Assembly (NCBI RefSeq): GCF_007830635.1
Contig: NZ_VLLA01000001.1
Span: 653,868-717,867 of the forward strand
From: Bradyrhizobium huanghuaihaiense
GTDB taxonomy: Bacteria; Pseudomonadota; Alphaproteobacteria; Rhizobiales; Xanthobacteraceae
DNA: 64,000 nucleotides
Direction: 5' to 3'
Part shown: piece after piece, positions 40,725-50,934 of the stretch
Position numbering within the stretch: the stretch's first letter is position 1
How the letters are laid out: each line of letters starts with the position of its first letter
Program-made: the position numbers and the translations under genes
Notes under the pieces: generated by a model
Databases searched by the model: none
What the model saw: the letters and a program-made list of their open reading frames with translations, nothing else
What the model was told of the DNA's origin: nothing

Positions 40725-41204
40725 ATGGCCCAGGACCATCTCGCCGCATCATCTCCGCTCCCCGAGCACACGCGCCTCGCCGCGTTCGCCGGCGAATGGG
40801 ATGGTGAGGAGATGGTCTTCCCGTCGCGCTGGAACGCGGGCGGGCCGGCCACCTCTCACGTCGTCGCGCGCATGGACCTCAATGGATTCTATCTGATCCA
40901 GGACGCGGTGCAGATGCGCGACGGCAAGCAGAGCTTTGCCACCCACGGCCTCTTCACCTTCGACCGCGACGACCGGACCTACAAATTGTTCTGGTACGAC
41001 TCGCTCGGTTACACGCCGCCCTCGCCCGCCTCCGGCGGGTGGGTCGGCAAGACCCTGACGCTGGTGCGCGGCTCGCTCCGCGGCAATGCGCGCCACGTCT
41101 ACGAGATCATCAATGAGGATTCCTACTCGTTGAAGATCCAGTTCTCGCCGGACGCGGAAGGCTGGGCTGACGTCCTCACCGGCGTCTACCGCCGCATCCA
41201 CTGA
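40725..41204 (+). CDS. DUF1579-like protein inserted between sucC and sucD
   Basis: A 159-residue protein with no signal peptide. The core [57 protein letters not shown] and [20 protein letters not shown] form the beta-strand pattern of DUF1579-like lipocalin-type proteins. The role is unknown. It starts 4 bp after sucC and ends 37 bp before sucD, so it must be co-transcribed with both. Codon use matches its neighbours. Confidence 0.75.
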   Translation: MAQDHLAASSPLPEHTRLAAFAGEWDGEEMVFPSRWNAGGPATSHVVARMDLNGFYLIQDAVQMRDGKQSFATHGLFTFDRDDRTYKLFWYDSLGYTPPSPASGGWVGKTLTLVRGSLRGNARHVYEIINEDSYSLKIQFSPDAEGWADVLTGVYRRIH

Positions 41205-41241
41205 CCCCTTTCACTCTGTTAGTTTCGCGAAAGCAGACCTC

Positions 41242-42126
41242 ATGTCCATCCTGATCGACAAGAACACCAAGGTCATCTGCCAGGGCTTCACCGGCAAGAA
41301 CGGCACCTTCCATTCCGAGGCCGCGATGGCCTACGGCACCAAGATGGTCGGCGGCACCTCGCCGGGCAAAGGCGGCTCGACGCATCTGGGCCTGCCGGTG
41401 TTCGACACCGTGCGCGATGCGCGTGAGAAGACCGGCGCCGATGCGTCGGTGATCTACGTGCCGCCGCCGGGCGCGGCGGACGCGATCTGCGAAGCCATCG
41501 ACGCCGAGATCCCGCTGATCGTTTGCATCACCGAGGGCATTCCGGTCGTCGACATGGTGCGCGTGAAGCGCTCGCTGGCCGGCTCCAAGTCGCGCCTGAT
41601 CGGGCCGAACTGCCCCGGCGTCATGACCGCCGGCGAGTGCAAGATCGGCATCATGCCCGCCAACATCTTCAAGACCGGCTCCGTCGGCATCGTCTCCCGC
41701 TCGGGCACGCTGACCTATGAAGCCGTGTTCCAGACCTCCCAGGAAGGGCTCGGCCAGACCACCGCGGTCGGCATCGGCGGCGACCCGGTCAAGGGAACCG
41801 AGTTCATCGACGTCCTCGAAATGCTCCTGGCCGACCCCAAGACCGAATCGATCATCATGATCGGCGAGATCGGCGGTTCCGCCGAGGAGGACGCCGCCCA
41901 GTTCCTCAAGGACGAGGCCAAGCGTGGCCGCAAGAAGCCGATGGTCGGCTTCATCGCCGGCGTCACCGCCCCTCCCGGCCGCCGCATGGGCCACGCCGGC
42001 GCGATCATCTCGGGCGGCAAGGGCGACGCCGGTTCCAAGACCGAGGCGATGAAATCCGCAGGGATTACAGTGTCTCCGTCGCCCGCCCGCCTTGGCCACA
42101 CGCTTGCCGAAAAGTTGAAGGGCTAA
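41242..42126 (+). CDS. sucD: Succinyl-CoA synthetase alpha subunit
   Basis: The CoA-binding, phosphohistidine subunit. The 294 residues contain [17 protein letters not shown] near the start, [31 protein letters not shown] and the active-site His in [18 protein letters not shown] (near residue 252). With SucC it makes succinate, a nucleoside triphosphate and CoA from succinyl-CoA. It lies 37 bp after the DUF1579-like gene and 137 bp before sucA. Confidence 0.98.
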   Translation: MSILIDKNTKVICQGFTGKNGTFHSEAAMAYGTKMVGGTSPGKGGSTHLGLPVFDTVRDAREKTGADASVIYVPPPGAADAICEAIDAEIPLIVCITEGIPVVDMVRVKRSLAGSKSRLIGPNCPGVMTAGECKIGIMPANIFKTGSVGIVSRSGTLTYEAVFQTSQEGLGQTTAVGIGGDPVKGTEFIDVLEMLLADPKTESIIMIGEIGGSAEEDAAQFLKDEAKRGRKKPMVGFIAGVTAPPGRRMGHAGAIISGGKGDAGSKTEAMKSAGITVSPSPARLGHTLAEKLKG

Positions 42127-42263
42127 TTCACTTCTTCGTGCTTTTCCGGGCGAAGTTTCGCAGCAAATAGGGTAAAGGGTGCCTGTCGCGTCGAGCCCTG
42201 TCGGGGGAGCTCGGCGCCAGCGCCGTTTGTTATGCGCGAACCGAAATCGCCAGGAACTCAAGT

Positions 42264-45221
42264 ATGTCTCGCCAGGACGCGAACGCAGCCTTTGCCCTGT
42301 CATCCTTTTTGCAGGGCACCAACGCCACCTACATCGACGAAATCTACGCCCGCTACGAGAAGGACCCGTCCTCGGTCGACGCCGAGTGGCAGGAGTTCTT
42401 CAAGAGCCTCAACGACCAGCCCGCTGACGTCCGGAAGAACGCGGAAGGCCCGTCCTGGGAGCGGGACAACTGGCCGCTGACGCCGAAGGATGACCTGACC
42501 TCGGCCCTCGACGGCAACTGGGCCGAAGTCGAGAAGGCGGTTGGCGCCAAGATCGCCGCCAAGGCGCAGACCAAGGGCGCCGACATCTCCTCCACCGACG
42601 TGCTTCAGGCCACGCGCGACTCGGTCCGCGCCCTGATGCTGATCCGCTCCTACCGCATGCGCGGCCACTTCCATGCCAAGCTCGATCCGCTCGGCATCGA
42701 AGCCCAGCGCAACCGCGAAGAGCTCGATCCCCGCACCTACGGCTTCAGCGAAGCCGATTTCGACCGCAAGATCTTCCTCGATCACGTGCTCGGCCTCGAG
42801 TACGGCACGCTGCGCGAGATCACCGCGATCTGCGAACGCACCTACTGCCAGACGCTCGGCGTCGAGTTCATGCATATCAGCAATGCCGCGCAGAAGGCCT
42901 GGATCCAGGAGCGGATCGAGGGACCCGATAAGGAGATCTCGTTCACGCCTGAAGGTCGCAGAGCCATCCTGACGAAGCTGGTCGAGGCCGAGGGTTTCGA
43001 AAAGTTCTGCGACACCAAGTTTACCGGCACCAAGCGCTTCGGCCTCGATGGCGGTGAAGCGCTGATCCCCGCGCTCGAGCAGATCATCAAGCGCGGCGGC
43101 AATCTCGGCGTGAAGGAAATCGTGCTCGGCATGCCGCATCGCGGCCGCCTCAACGTGCTGACCCAGGTGTTGGGCAAGGCGCACCGCGCGCTGTTCCACG
43201 AATTCAAGGGCGGCTCGGCCAACCCCGATGCGGTCGAAGGCTCGGGCGACGTCAAGTACCACCTCGGCGCCTCCTCGGACCGCGAGTTCGACGGCAACCG
43301 CATCCATCTGTCGCTGACCGCCAACCCCTCGCATCTCGAGATCGTCGATCCCGTCGTGCTCGGCAAGGTCCGCGCCAAGCAGGACCAGCACGGCGATCCC
43401 CCGGACATGCGCATCTCCGTCATGCCGCTCCTGATGCATGGCGACGCCGCGTTTGCCGGCCAGGGCGTGGTCGCCGAATGCTTCGGCCTGTCGGACCTGA
43501 AGGGCTACCGCACCGGCGGCTCCGTGCACTTCATCGTCAACAACCAGATCGGCTTCACCACCTATCCGCGTTATTCTCGATCTTCGCCTTACCCGTCGGA
43601 TGTGGCGAAGATGATCGACGCGCCGATCTTCCACGTGAACGGCGACGATCCGGAAGCCGTCGTGTTCGCCGCCAAGGTCGCGACCGAATTCCGGCAGAAG
43701 TTCCACAAGCCCGTCGTGATCGACATGTGGTGCTATCGCCGCTACGGCCACAACGAGGGCGATGAGCCGGCGTTCACCCAGCCGGTCATGTACAAGCGGA
43801 TCGCCGCCCATCCCTCGACCCTCACGCTCTACTCCAAGCGCCTGATTGCCGAAGGCGTGGTCACCGAGGGCGAGGTCGACAAGATGAAGGCCGACTGGCG
43901 CTCGCGGCTCGATGCCGAGTTCGAGGCCGGTACCTCCTACAAGCCGAACAAGGCCGACTGGCTCGACGGCAAGTGGTCCGGCTTCAAGATCGCCGACCAG
44001 GAAGAGGATGCACGGCGCGGCGTCACCGGTGTCGACATCGCCACGCTGAAGGATATCGGCCGCAAGATCACCAAGGTGCCGGACGGCTTCCGCGTTCACC
44101 GCACCATCCAGCGTTTCCTCGATAACCGCTTGAAGGCGATCGACACCGGCGCCGGCATCGACTGGGCGACCGGCGAGGCGCTGGCGTTCTGTTCGCTGCT
44201 CAACGAAAACCATCACGTCCGCCTGTCCGGACAGGATTCGGAGCGCGGCACCTTCTCGCAGCGCCACTCGGTCCTGATCGACCAGGAGGACGAGAGCCGC
44301 TACACGCCGTTCAACCATCTCGGTCACGAGCAGGGCCATTACGAGGTCATCAACTCGCTGCTGTCGGAAGAAGCCGTGCTCGGTTTCGAATACGGCTATT
44401 CGCTCGCCGAGCCGAACACGCTGACCCTGTGGGAAGCCCAGTTCGGCGACTTCGCCAACGGCGCGCAGGTCGTGTTCGACCAGTTCATCTCCTCGGGCGA
44501 GCGCAAATGGCTGCGCATGTCCGGCCTCGTCTGCCTCTTGCCGCACGGCTATGAGGGCCAGGGACCGGAGCACTCCTCGGCGCGCCTCGAGCGTTACCTG
44601 CAGATGTGCGCGGAAGACAACATGCAGGTGGTCTACCCGACCACGCCGGCGAACTACTTCCACGCGCTGCGCCGTCAGCTGCATCGCGAGATCCGCAAGC
44701 CGCTGATCATGATGACGCCGAAGTCGCTGCTCCGCCACAAGCGGGCAGTGTCGCGTCTGGAGGAGCTCGCGAAGGGAACGACCTTCCATCGCATCCTCTA
44801 TGATGACGCCCAGATGCTGCCGAACGAAGCCATCAAGCTCGTTCCGGACGAGAAGATCCGCCGCATCGTGCTGTGCTCCGGCAAGGTCTATTACGACCTC
44901 TACGAGGAGCGCGAGAAGCGCGGCATCGACGACATCTATCTGATGCGCGTCGAGCAGCTCTATCCGGTGCCGCTGAAGGCGCTGGTGGCCGAGCTGTCGC
45001 GCTTCAAGAAGGCCGAGATGGTGTGGTGCCAGGAAGAGCCCCGCAACATGGGTGCCTGGCACTTCATCGAGCCCTATCTGGAATGGGTGCTGAACCAGGT
45101 GAACGGTGTGAGCCGGCGTCCGCGTTATGTCGGTCGCGCCGCTTCCGCCGCGACCGCCACGGGTCTGATGTCCAAGCATCAGGCTCAGCTGAAGGCGTTC
45201 CTGGACGAAGCACTGAGCTGA
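42264..45221 (+). CDS. sucA: 2-oxoglutarate dehydrogenase E1 component
   Basis: Thiamine-diphosphate E1 subunit that decarboxylates 2-oxoglutarate. The 985 residues are the usual length. The N-terminus (SSFLQGTNATYIDEIYARY) is the typical E1o leader region, the cofactor and substrate segments include MPHRGRLNVLTQVLGK near residue 290 and FGLSDLKGYRTGGSVHFIVNNQIGFT (region about 408-433), and the transketolase-like C-terminal part contains LPHGYEGQGPEHSSARLERY. It is transcribed with sucCD and sucB, and repeat G follows it. Confidence 0.98.
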   Translation: MSRQDANAAFALSSFLQGTNATYIDEIYARYEKDPSSVDAEWQEFFKSLNDQPADVRKNAEGPSWERDNWPLTPKDDLTSALDGNWAEVEKAVGAKIAAKAQTKGADISSTDVLQATRDSVRALMLIRSYRMRGHFHAKLDPLGIEAQRNREELDPRTYGFSEADFDRKIFLDHVLGLEYGTLREITAICERTYCQTLGVEFMHISNAAQKAWIQERIEGPDKEISFTPEGRRAILTKLVEAEGFEKFCDTKFTGTKRFGLDGGEALIPALEQIIKRGGNLGVKEIVLGMPHRGRLNVLTQVLGKAHRALFHEFKGGSANPDAVEGSGDVKYHLGASSDREFDGNRIHLSLTANPSHLEIVDPVVLGKVRAKQDQHGDPPDMRISVMPLLMHGDAAFAGQGVVAECFGLSDLKGYRTGGSVHFIVNNQIGFTTYPRYSRSSPYPSDVAKMIDAPIFHVNGDDPEAVVFAAKVATEFRQKFHKPVVIDMWCYRRYGHNEGDEPAFTQPVMYKRIAAHPSTLTLYSKRLIAEGVVTEGEVDKMKADWRSRLDAEFEAGTSYKPNKADWLDGKWSGFKIADQEEDARRGVTGVDIATLKDIGRKITKVPDGFRVHRTIQRFLDNRLKAIDTGAGIDWATGEALAFCSLLNENHHVRLSGQDSERGTFSQRHSVLIDQEDESRYTPFNHLGHEQGHYEVINSLLSEEAVLGFEYGYSLAEPNTLTLWEAQFGDFANGAQVVFDQFISSGERKWLRMSGLVCLLPHGYEGQGPEHSSARLERYLQMCAEDNMQVVYPTTPANYFHALRRQLHREIRKPLIMMTPKSLLRHKRAVSRLEELAKGTTFHRILYDDAQMLPNEAIKLVPDEKIRRIVLCSGKVYYDLYEEREKRGIDDIYLMRVEQLYPVPLKALVAELSRFKKAEMVWCQEEPRNMGAWHFIEPYLEWVLNQVNGVSRRPRYVGRAASAATATGLMSKHQAQLKAFLDEALS

Positions 45222-45239
45222 GAAGTTTTTTAGGACTCT

Positions 45240-45339
45240 GTCATGCCCCGCGAAGGCGGGGCATCCAGTATTCCGCGGCGTTCGTTCTGAACACGAAGGT
45301 CACGGCGTACTGGATTGCCCGCCTTCGCGGGCAATGACG
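45240..45339. repeat. Palindromic repeat, family G, between sucA and sucB
   Basis: GTCATGCCCCGCGAAGGCGGGGCATCCAGTA is mirrored by TACTGGATTGCCCGCCTTCGCGGGCAATGAC. It fills most of the 162 bp between sucA and sucB, so any read-through transcript carries the hairpin. Confidence 0.88.
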
Positions 45340-45383
45340 TATGAAATTCATGACCGCATTGGCGATCCCTTAAGGAAGAGACC

Positions 45384-46625
45384 ATGACTGAAATTCGTGT
45401 GCCGACGCTCGGCGAATCCGTCACCGAGGCCACCATCGGCCGCTGGTTCAAGAAGGCCGGCGATCCCGTCGCTGTCGACGAGCCCTTGGTGGAGCTCGAG
45501 ACCGACAAGGTCACCATCGAAGTCCCCGCGCCCTCCGCCGGTACGCTGAGCGAGATCATCGCTGCCGACGGCGCGACGGTTGCTGTGGGTGCGCTTCTCG
45601 GTCAGATCACCGATGGTGCCGGCGCTGCCAAGCCCGCCGCTGCTCCCGCCAAGCCTGCCGCTGCTCCGGCACCCGCCGCGGCTCCGGCTGCTGCCGCCGC
45701 TGCGTCAAAGGCGCCGCCGGCCGATGCGCCGCTCGCCCCGTCCGTGCGCAAGCTGTCGGCCGAGACCGGCATCGACGCTTCGACCGTTCCCGGCTCCGGC
45801 AAGGATGGCCGCGTCACCAAGGGCGACATGCTCGCTGCGATCGAGCGCGCGGCATCCGCGCCGACCCCGGTCAACCAGCCCGCCGCCGCCGTGCAGGTCC
45901 GCAGCCCCTCGCCGGCCGATGACGCCGCCCGCGAAGAGCGCGTCAAGATGACCCGCCTGCGCCAGACCATCGCGCGCCGCCTCAAGGACGTGCAGAACAC
46001 CGCGGCCATGCTCACGACCTTCAACGAGGTCGACATGACCAACGTCATGGCGCTGCGCGCGCACTACAAGGACGCGTTCGAGAAGAAGCACGGCGCCAAG
46101 CTCGGCTTCATGGGCTTCTTCACCAAGGCCGTCGTGCAGGCGCTGAAGGACATCCCGGCCGTCAACGCCGAGATCGACGGCAGCGACCTGATCTACAAGA
46201 ACTACTATCACATCGGCGTCGCCGTCGGCACCGACAAGGGCCTCGTCGTGCCCGTAGTGCGCGACTGCGACCACAAGTCGATCTCCGACATCGAGAAAGG
46301 CATCGCCGATTTCGGCCGCCGTGCCCGTGATGGCCAGCTCAAGATCGACGAGATGCAGGGCGGCACCTTCACCATCACCAATGGCGGCATCTACGGCTCG
46401 CTGATGTCGACCCCGATCCTGAACGCGCCGCAGTCCGGCATCCTCGGCATGCACAAGATCCAGGAGCGGCCGATGGTCGTCGGTGGCAAGATCGAGGTCC
46501 GCCCGATGATGTATCTGGCGCTGTCCTACGATCACCGCGTGATCGACGGCAAGGAAGCCGTCACCTTCCTGGTTCGCGTCAAGGAGAGCCTGGAAGATCC
46601 GGCGCGCCTGGTGCTCGATCTCTGA
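45384..46625 (+). CDS. sucB: 2-oxoglutarate dehydrogenase E2, dihydrolipoamide succinyltransferase
   Basis: The E2 core of the 2-oxoglutarate dehydrogenase complex. Domains in order: a lipoyl domain ([18 protein letters not shown], lipoyl Lys near 43), an Ala/Pro linker, the E3-binding domain ([18 protein letters not shown]), and the catalytic domain with [14 protein letters not shown] near 375. The 413 residues are normal. A good ribosome binding site (AAGGAAGAG) precedes the ATG. An SDR gene and lpdA follow. Confidence 0.98.
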   Translation: MTEIRVPTLGESVTEATIGRWFKKAGDPVAVDEPLVELETDKVTIEVPAPSAGTLSEIIAADGATVAVGALLGQITDGAGAAKPAAAPAKPAAAPAPAAAPAAAAAASKAPPADAPLAPSVRKLSAETGIDASTVPGSGKDGRVTKGDMLAAIERAASAPTPVNQPAAAVQVRSPSPADDAAREERVKMTRLRQTIARRLKDVQNTAAMLTTFNEVDMTNVMALRAHYKDAFEKKHGAKLGFMGFFTKAVVQALKDIPAVNAEIDGSDLIYKNYYHIGVAVGTDKGLVVPVVRDCDHKSISDIEKGIADFGRRARDGQLKIDEMQGGTFTITNGGIYGSLMSTPILNAPQSGILGMHKIQERPMVVGGKIEVRPMMYLALSYDHRVIDGKEAVTFLVRVKESLEDPARLVLDL

Positions 46626-46680
46626 TCCCTGAAGCTCTGCGAGCGCCGTCGCTCTTTCGTGCGACGGCGCGTGTCGAACC

Positions 46681-47442
46681 ATGGAGGCGCGCGTGACGGA
46701 TAAAGTCGTTGTCATCACCGGCGGCAGCCGCGGCATCGGGCGGGCGACTGCGATTGCGGCGGCCGCGCGCGGCTTTCGCGTTGTGGTCGGCTATGCCAGC
46801 AACAAGACCGCGGCCGACGAGGTGGTCGCGCAGATCGAGGCCAGCAACGGCAAGGCCATTGCGGTGAAATGCGACGTTGCCGAGGAAGGCGACATCCTCA
46901 ACCTGTTCAGGGAAGCCGACAAGTTCGGTACGCTCGGCGCGCTCGTCAACAATGGCGGCATCGTCGGCAAGAGCGGCGTGCGCGTCGACGAGATGTCGGC
47001 CGAGCGCATCCAGCGCGTGATGGCGGTCAACGTCACCGGCTCCATCCTCTGCGCGCGCGAAGCCGTGAAGCGGATGTCGACCAAGCATGGCGGCAAGGGC
47101 GGCGTCATCGTCAACCTGTCGTCGGTTGCTGCGAGGCTCGGCGCACCCAACACTTATGTCGACTACGCCGCGTCCAAGGGCGCGATCGATTCCTTCACCG
47201 TCGGCCTCGGCTACGAGGTTGCAAACGAAGGCATCCGTGTCGCCGGCATTCGTCCCGGCCTGATCGACACCGAGATCCACGCCGCCGGCGGCGAGCCCGA
47301 CCGCGCTCATCGTCTGGCCCATATGGTGCCGATGAAGCGCGTCGGCACCGCTGACGAAATCGCCAATGCCATCGTCTGGCTGATGTCGGACGAGGCCTCC
47401 TACGTCACCTCAGCCATTCTCGATGTGTCCGGCGGACGCTGA
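46681..47442 (+). CDS. Short-chain dehydrogenase/reductase family oxidoreductase
   Basis: A 253-residue cytoplasmic SDR. The NAD(P) motif is VVVITGGSRGIGRATAIAAAA near residues 8-28, the structural NNGG motif is LVNNGGIVG, and the catalytic YxxxK is in TYVDYAASKGAIDSF. The C-terminus LDVSGGR is typical. Its substrate is unknown. It lies between sucB and lpdA with gaps of about 55-60 bp and is probably co-transcribed. A GTG five codons in is an alternative start. Confidence 0.9.
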   Translation: MEARVTDKVVVITGGSRGIGRATAIAAAARGFRVVVGYASNKTAADEVVAQIEASNGKAIAVKCDVAEEGDILNLFREADKFGTLGALVNNGGIVGKSGVRVDEMSAERIQRVMAVNVTGSILCAREAVKRMSTKHGGKGGVIVNLSSVAARLGAPNTYVDYAASKGAIDSFTVGLGYEVANEGIRVAGIRPGLIDTEIHAAGGEPDRAHRLAHMVPMKRVGTADEIANAIVWLMSDEASYVTSAILDVSGGR

Positions 47443-47499
47443 CGCGCCGCGCGGACGCTGACACATCCTCATCACGCTAAACCTACGGGACTTCCTCTC

Positions 47500-48900
47500 A
47501 TGGCTACCTACGATCTCGTCGTCATCGGCACCGGACCGGGCGGTTATGTCTGCGCAGTGCGCGCCAGCCAGCTCGGCATGAAAGTCGCCGTGGTCGAAAA
47601 GAACGCAACGCTCGGCGGCACCTGTCTCAATGTCGGCTGCATGCCCTCCAAGGCGCTGCTGCATGCGTCCGAAATGTTCGAGGAAGCCGGGCATTCCTTC
47701 GCCAAGATGGGCGTGTCGGTCTCCTCGCCGAAGCTCGATCTGCCGTCGATGATGAATTTCAAGCAGCAGGGCATCGACGGCAACGTCAAGGGCGTCGAGT
47801 TCCTGATGAAGAAGAACAAGATCGACGTGCTCAAGGGCACCGGCAAGATCCTCGGCACCGGCAAGGTCGAAGTCTCCGCCGACGGCAAGTCGCAGGTGGT
47901 CGAGACCAAGAACATCGTGATCGCCACCGGCTCCGACATTGCGCGCCTGAAGGGCATCGAGATCGACGAGAAGCGCATCGTGTCCTCGACCGGCGCGCTG
48001 TCGCTGGAGAAGGTGCCAGGCAGATTGCTGGTCATTGGCGCCGGCGTGATCGGGCTCGAACTTGGCTCGGTGTGGCGCCGGCTTGGATCCGAAGTCATGG
48101 TGGTCGAATTCCTCGATCGCATTCTGCCCGGCATGGACGGCGAGATCGCCAAGCAATTCCAGCGCATCCTTGAAAAGCAGGGATTTGCGTTCAAGCTGGG
48201 TTCGAAGGTCACCGGCGTCGAAGCGAACAGCAAGGCATTGCTCGCGAAAATCGAACCGGCTGCCGGCGGTGCCGCCGAGACCATCGAGGCCGATGTCGTT
48301 CTGGTCTGCATCGGCCGCACGCCCTACACGGACGGGCTGGGCCTGAAGGAAGCCGGCGTCGCGCTCGACCCGCGCGGCCGTATCCAGATCGACCCGCATT
48401 TTGCCACCAGCCTGAAGGGCGTCTATGCCATCGGCGACGTCGTCGCCGGCCCGATGCTCGCGCACAAGGCCGAGGATGAAGGCGTTGCGGTCGCCGAGAT
48501 CATCGCCGGCCAGGCCGGCCACGTGAATTACGATGTGATCCCAGGCGTCGTGTATACCACGCCGGAAGTGTCCTCCGTCGGCAAGACCGAGGAGGAGCTG
48601 AAGCAGGCGGGCACAGCTTATACCGTCGGGAAGTTTCCCTTTACCGCCAACGGCCGCTCCAAGGTCAACCAGACCACCGACGGCTTTGTGAAGATTCTCG
48701 CAGATGCGAAGACCGATCGCGTGCTCGGCGTGCACATTATCGGCATTGAGGCCGGCGAAATGATCCATGAAGCCTGCGTTCTCATGGAGTTTGGTGGCAG
48801 TGCGGAAGATCTCGCGCGCACCTGCCACGCCCATCCGACCCGCTCGGAGGCCGTCAAGGAAGCCGCGCTTGCAGTCGGCAAGCGGGCCATCCATATGTAG
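47500..48900 (+). CDS. lpdA: Dihydrolipoyl dehydrogenase (E3)
   Basis: FAD enzyme that reoxidises lipoamide for the 2-oxoglutarate dehydrogenase complex. The 466 residues contain the FAD motif [16 protein letters not shown], the redox disulfide in [17 protein letters not shown] (Cys near 44 and 49), the NAD domain [21 protein letters not shown] and the interface active-site [15 protein letters not shown] near 445. It closes the suc gene set. A membrane protein gene follows 34 bp later. Confidence 0.98.
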   Translation: MATYDLVVIGTGPGGYVCAVRASQLGMKVAVVEKNATLGGTCLNVGCMPSKALLHASEMFEEAGHSFAKMGVSVSSPKLDLPSMMNFKQQGIDGNVKGVEFLMKKNKIDVLKGTGKILGTGKVEVSADGKSQVVETKNIVIATGSDIARLKGIEIDEKRIVSSTGALSLEKVPGRLLVIGAGVIGLELGSVWRRLGSEVMVVEFLDRILPGMDGEIAKQFQRILEKQGFAFKLGSKVTGVEANSKALLAKIEPAAGGAAETIEADVVLVCIGRTPYTDGLGLKEAGVALDPRGRIQIDPHFATSLKGVYAIGDVVAGPMLAHKAEDEGVAVAEIIAGQAGHVNYDVIPGVVYTTPEVSSVGKTEEELKQAGTAYTVGKFPFTANGRSKVNQTTDGFVKILADAKTDRVLGVHIIGIEAGEMIHEACVLMEFGGSAEDLARTCHAHPTRSEAVKEAALAVGKRAIHM

Positions 48901-48934
48901 GCTCGCGCCCAGCGACGAACCGGGCGGGAAACAC

Positions 48935-49465
48935 ATGCTGCGCCGCCTTCTGCAACCGGTCTGGGTCCTGCTTGCGATCGTCTTCCTGATCGAAGCCTGG
49001 CTATGGGACCATCTCGAACCGATCGTCGCGCGGGTTGTCGCAGCCATCCCGCTCGCACGTTTCAAGCAATGGCTGACGGAGCGCGTCGATTCGCTGTCGC
49101 CGGCCATGACGCTGATCGTGTTCGCGGTCCCCATCATCCCGCTGTTTCCGCTCAAGCTGGTCGGCCTGTGGCTGCTCACGCATGAGTACTGGACCAGCGC
49201 GGTCTTCACGATCATTTTCGCAAAGCTCGCCGGCGTCGGCGTCACCGCCTTCGTGTTCGACGTCACGCGCGACAAGCTCTTGGAGATGCCCTGGTTCGAG
49301 CGGATCTACGATTTCGTGATGAAGGTGCGCGCCAAGGCGCACCTGCTGGTCGACCCGATCAAGCGCCGCATCCGCGAACTGATCGCCGGCAACGGCGAAG
49401 GCTGGTCCGCCCGCACGCTCCGCCTGATCCAGCGCTTCCGCAAGAGCGTGCACCAGGCGCGCTGA
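48935..49465 (+). CDS. Inner-membrane protein of unknown function
   Basis: A 176-residue protein with an N-terminal hydrophobic segment (LLQPVWVLLAIVFLIEAWLW), two or three further membrane helices (AMTLIVFAVPIIPLFPLKLVGLWLL and VFTIIFAKLAGVGVTAFVFD) and a basic cytoplasmic C-terminus. Open frame exists upstream, but it overlaps lpdA; ATG 48935 gives a normal membrane-protein start. It lies 34 bp after lpdA and is probably in the same transcript. No family is recognised. Confidence 0.7.
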   Translation: MLRRLLQPVWVLLAIVFLIEAWLWDHLEPIVARVVAAIPLARFKQWLTERVDSLSPAMTLIVFAVPIIPLFPLKLVGLWLLTHEYWTSAVFTIIFAKLAGVGVTAFVFDVTRDKLLEMPWFERIYDFVMKVRAKAHLLVDPIKRRIRELIAGNGEGWSARTLRLIQRFRKSVHQAR

Positions 49466-49494
49466 GCGCGCTCCGCTCGCGCCAATCCCACAGG

Positions 49495-49622
49495 CGTCGT
49501 CCCGGCGAAGGCCGGGACCCATAACCACAGGGAGTAGTTTGGCGAAGATTCGTTGTTCGGTACTCCCACCGCGAGCAACCGATAGATCACGCGGTATGGG
49601 TCCCGGCCTTCGCCGGGACGAC
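49495..49622. repeat. Palindromic intergenic repeat, family D copy 3
   Basis: CGTCGTCCCGGCGAAGGCCGGGACCCATAACC is mirrored by GGTATGGGTCCCGGCCTTCGCCGGGACGAC, between the convergent ends of the membrane-protein gene and the DUF4337 gene. Confidence 0.9.
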
Positions 49623-49644
49623 AGCGGAGCAAGTGTGCTCGGTC

Positions 49645-50235
49645 CTAATGCAAATGCACCAGATGCGGCCACCACAGGCCGAGGGCGGTCATGATCAGGC
49701 CGGCGAGCGTCAGCACGCCGCCGACATAGGCCAGCGCGATCATGCCGGTGATGATGGTGGCGGACGCCAGCACGATGCCGATCTGGAAGGCGGCCGATGC
49801 GAGCTCGAAGTGATGGTACTTCGCGGTCGCCTCGTCGCGCTCGTGCTCGGCATGCTTGGCCTTCTCGGCGAGCTGCTCGGTGCCTTCGCCGGTCTCGGGC
49901 TCGGAGCGGTAGCGCGCCGCGGTCTTGGTCCAGTCGTCGACCTGCTTCTGCACCACCGGCTTCAGGGCGTCGTCGGTGGTGCCGGCAAGCGTGAGCTTGC
50001 CCTGCTCGGATGCGGTCAGCACCACGGTGCGGCGGATGGTCTTGGCCTGGAAGAACGCCCACAGATTGGCGGCCTCGACGTTCTTGCTGATCGATTCGGT
50101 TTGGGCGCCCTTTCCGAGCGTCTCCGAGATCGCCAGGAACAGCGCCAGAACGGCGATCAGGAGCGCAATCTTCTTGTTCGAGCCGGACGCGTGTTCGGCG
50201 TGCTCGGCATGCTCCATGCTTTCATGTGCGCTCAT
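49645..50235 (-). CDS. DUF4337 domain-containing membrane protein
   Basis: A 196-residue protein. The His/Glu-rich N-terminus (MEHAEHAEHASGSNKK) precedes one membrane helix (ALLIAVLALFLAISETLG), a helical middle with ANLWAFFQAKTIRR and a charged segment, then two C-terminal helices. This is the DUF4337 pattern. The function is unknown. ATG 50235 follows AGGAGA, so it is preferred to an upstream in-frame start. It is divergent from a hypothetical membrane protein gene. Confidence 0.85.
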   Translation of the reverse strand: MSAHESMEHAEHAEHASGSNKKIALLIAVLALFLAISETLGKGAQTESISKNVEAANLWAFFQAKTIRRTVVLTASEQGKLTLAGTTDDALKPVVQKQVDDWTKTAARYRSEPETGEGTEQLAEKAKHAEHERDEATAKYHHFELASAAFQIGIVLASATIITGMIALAYVGGVLTLAGLIMTALGLWWPHLVHLH

Positions 50236-50352
50236 AAATCTCTCCTGCTCATTTACCAACGATTGACCGAACCGAGCAGCATGCGCAAGTGGCAAGCGTC
50301 ATGGCGGTTGCAATTAATGGTTTCGCCTCCAGGACTGCTCTAGTCCTGTGCC

Positions 50353-50925
50353 ATGACCACAGCGGAATTCATCGCAGCCTGCTTCTGGCCCTTCGTCGTC
50401 ATAGCGGCATTTGCGCTGTGCAAGACCCGCAACACCGCGGCGTTTCCGTTCATCGGCAAGATCGTCTTCGCGGTCAGCGTGGCCTACATCGGCCTGTTGC
50501 TGTTTTATGACAAGAGCTCGATCTTCGCGGTGAACGACGTCCATATCGGCCTCGTCGTTCTGGGTCTGGCCATAGCCGGCTTGCAACTGCGACAGCCTCC
50601 GCTTTACGGCTCATGGTTCGACAAGGCGAAGGCGCTCGGCTTCATGATCCTGGTCGTGCTGCTCGGCAGCGGCCTTGCATGGTATGCCGGACGGATGCTG
50701 GTTCTCGATCACCTGACGTCCCGGCTCGTGATCGAAGGGCGCGTCGATCGTGCGTGGAGGTCGAGTGGCAGCCGCAGGGCGGACTATCTCGTCCGTATCG
50801 CGGGCCAGACGGTGAAAGTCACGACACCGCTCTACGAGCGGCTGGAGCAATTCAAGCCGGCGGTCCGCGTCGAGGTTGGTCGCGGATCGAACTATGTCTA
50901 CGAGATCGAATATCTCTCGAACTGA
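50353..50925 (+). CDS. Membrane protein of unknown function
   Basis: A 190-residue protein with about four membrane helices in the first 115 residues (for example FIAACFWPFVVIAAFALC and ALGFMILVVLLGSGLAWYAG) and a basic soluble C-terminal domain (about 120-190) of predicted beta type. No family is recognised. It converges on xerC with 9 bp between the stops and is divergent from the DUF4337 gene. Confidence 0.7.
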   Translation: MTTAEFIAACFWPFVVIAAFALCKTRNTAAFPFIGKIVFAVSVAYIGLLLFYDKSSIFAVNDVHIGLVVLGLAIAGLQLRQPPLYGSWFDKAKALGFMILVVLLGSGLAWYAGRMLVLDHLTSRLVIEGRVDRAWRSSGSRRADYLVRIAGQTVKVTTPLYERLEQFKPAVRVEVGRGSNYVYEIEYLSN

Positions 50926-50934
50926 GCCGCAGCT

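Noticed and set aside
42300..45179. A 959-codon minus-strand open frame opposite sucA
   Set aside because: It is an antisense shadow; sucA on the plus strand has all E1 motifs.
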